DNA of 64,000 bases from Artemisia argyi (taxonomy: Eukaryota; Streptophyta; Magnoliopsida; Asterales; Asteraceae). The translations under genes were made by a program, and so were the position numbers. The stretch lies in contig CM060685.1 of NCBI GenBank assembly GCA_030686995.1, positions 124,025,823 to 124,089,822 of the forward strand, given 5' to 3'. The notes under the pieces are model-generated. The model did no database searches and had not been told where the DNA came from. It was given only the letters and a program-made list of their open reading frames with translations. Positions 62,989 through 64,000 of the stretch are shown one piece after another; the first letter of the stretch is position 1; each line of letters opens with the position of its first letter.

Positions 62989-64000
62989 ATGGATTTTCTC
63001 TCAACTCCAATCTTTAATCTTGTAATAGCACCTCTTTTTCTTCTTCTTATTTTCCTCTATATCTACAATCAACAACAACATTATGGGAAGAAGTATCATC
63101 CTTATGTTGGGACAAAACTTCATCAGTTTATCAACCTTAACATATTCCACGATTACATGGCTGAAATTGCGAAGAAACACAAAACTTTTCGATTAATTAA
63201 CCCTTTCCAAGGTGAGGTTTATACCACTGATCCAGCGAATTTGGAGTATATCCTCAAGACAAATTTTGAAAATTATGGCAAGGTACATCGTTGAGTTGGA
63301 TATGTATATCAGATTTTTTGTTTTAATTTTTAAAAAAGCCCTTTATTATTACTAGTTAAGTTTAAATTTATCTTAATACGAAAAAGGTATACCACACAGT
63401 AGTAAAAAACAATGTACGCAACTATAAGTGTGCATAAACCGAAATAAAAAATTTGTCTAGTTAACCTGAATATCCTAATTACGGTTTTTCGGTTTCACTA
63501 TTTTGAACATCCTTTGCTATGCACATCTTGACAAAATTTTCTTACAAAGTACAAATGTTCAAAAAACTTGCAGGGAGTCTATGTCTACGACATCTTAAAA
63601 GATCTACTTGGTGACGGCATATTTACAGTTGATGGGGAAAAATGGCGAGAGCAAAGGAAGGTGGCGAGTCATGAGTTCTCTACAAAAGTCTTGAGAGATT
63701 TTAGCAGCAAAATCTTCAAAAAGAATGCTGTAAAACTCGGTAACAAATTATCAAAAGCAGCAAATAGCAACCAAGTAATTGATATAAATGTAAGTTTGTC
63801 GTTTGGTGGAGTAACCTTTAATTACCCCATAACTACCCGTTGATCATTTCATTAACTAGTAGAGCTAAACATCACATTAATGAGAGATATATGTGCAATA
63901 CAGGACTTGTTCAACAAAGCAACAATGGATTCGATATTTAAAGTTGGTTTTGGAGTGGATCTTGAAAACATGAGTGATACAAATGAAGAAAATCTTAGAT
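62989..64000 (+). CDS. CYP704A: Cytochrome P450, CYP704A type (gene C, 3' end outside window)
   Basis: Exons 62989-63282, 63574-63789 and 63904 to beyond the window. The visible part covers about 203 residues: membrane anchor at residues 7-23 ([18 protein letters not shown]), then [25 protein letters not shown] at the exon 1 end, and [20 protein letters not shown] in exon 2. It is closest by eye to gene B and shares exon 2 length (216 bp). The I-helix and haem loop are not in the window. It lies 171 bp after the LINE tail, so the LINE sits in its immediate upstream region. Confidence 0.9.

Overview
The window is plant nuclear DNA, most likely from a eudicot and plausibly from Asteraceae. It has GT-AG split genes with AT-rich introns, cytochrome P450s of the plant CYP704 family, a class C plant BEACH protein, and a dense load of plant transposons. 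The Asteraceae suggestion is inference: it rests on the style of the LTR ends (TGTCACACCCC followed by GGCGGAAAC) and on the many GGGTGGGTCGGGT-type intron repeats. No database search was possible.

Layout. (1) 1-13335, + strand: the 3' part of a BEACH domain protein C2-type gene. I placed 29 exons whose phases all join, giving 1830 codons and a stop. Its introns carry several small transposons. (2) 13336-37077: a transposon block. It contains a LINE remnant (15950-16326, - strand) cut by a Ty1/copia-like element with an LTR at 16327-17548. That element is cut by a 6.15-kb solo LTR of Tat/Ogre style (18426-24579), which is itself cut by a 1.87-kb Mutator-like element (21948-23817). Next come a second solo LTR (28559-31099) sitting in an older relative, and an Athila-like deletion derivative with gag remnant, tRNA-Asp-type primer site and LTR (about 32088-36793). 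(3) 37078-41235, + strand: a small basic CCDC137-like gene of five exons, 231 aa. (4) 41506-49601, - strand: a complete six-exon CYP704A-type P450 (506 aa), tail to tail with the previous gene. Its first intron is 5 kb long because of many nested insertions. (5) 49602-54168: spacer with a hAT-like element, a foldback element and a deleted PIF/Harbinger element. (6) 54529-57755, + strand: a second CYP704A-type gene (517 aa) with an unusual I-helix. (7) 60149-62817: a young, 5'-truncated LINE with clean target site duplications. (8) 62989 to the end, + strand: a third CYP704A-type gene, cut by the window edge.

The three P450s form a local cluster (one inverted, two in tandem) with the same exon phases and the same exon 2 and 3 lengths, so they come from local duplication. 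CYP704 enzymes are generally linked to fatty-acid omega-hydroxylation, which is family knowledge and not something this sequence proves.

I see no clearly undescribed biological system. The items most worth a second look are the P450 lacking the conserved I-helix threonine, three hairpins of identical geometry in copia-like LTR sequence, the GATC-rich hAT-like elements, the Mutator-like element with GC-rich and T-rich cargo, and the nested insertions whose target site duplications give their order.
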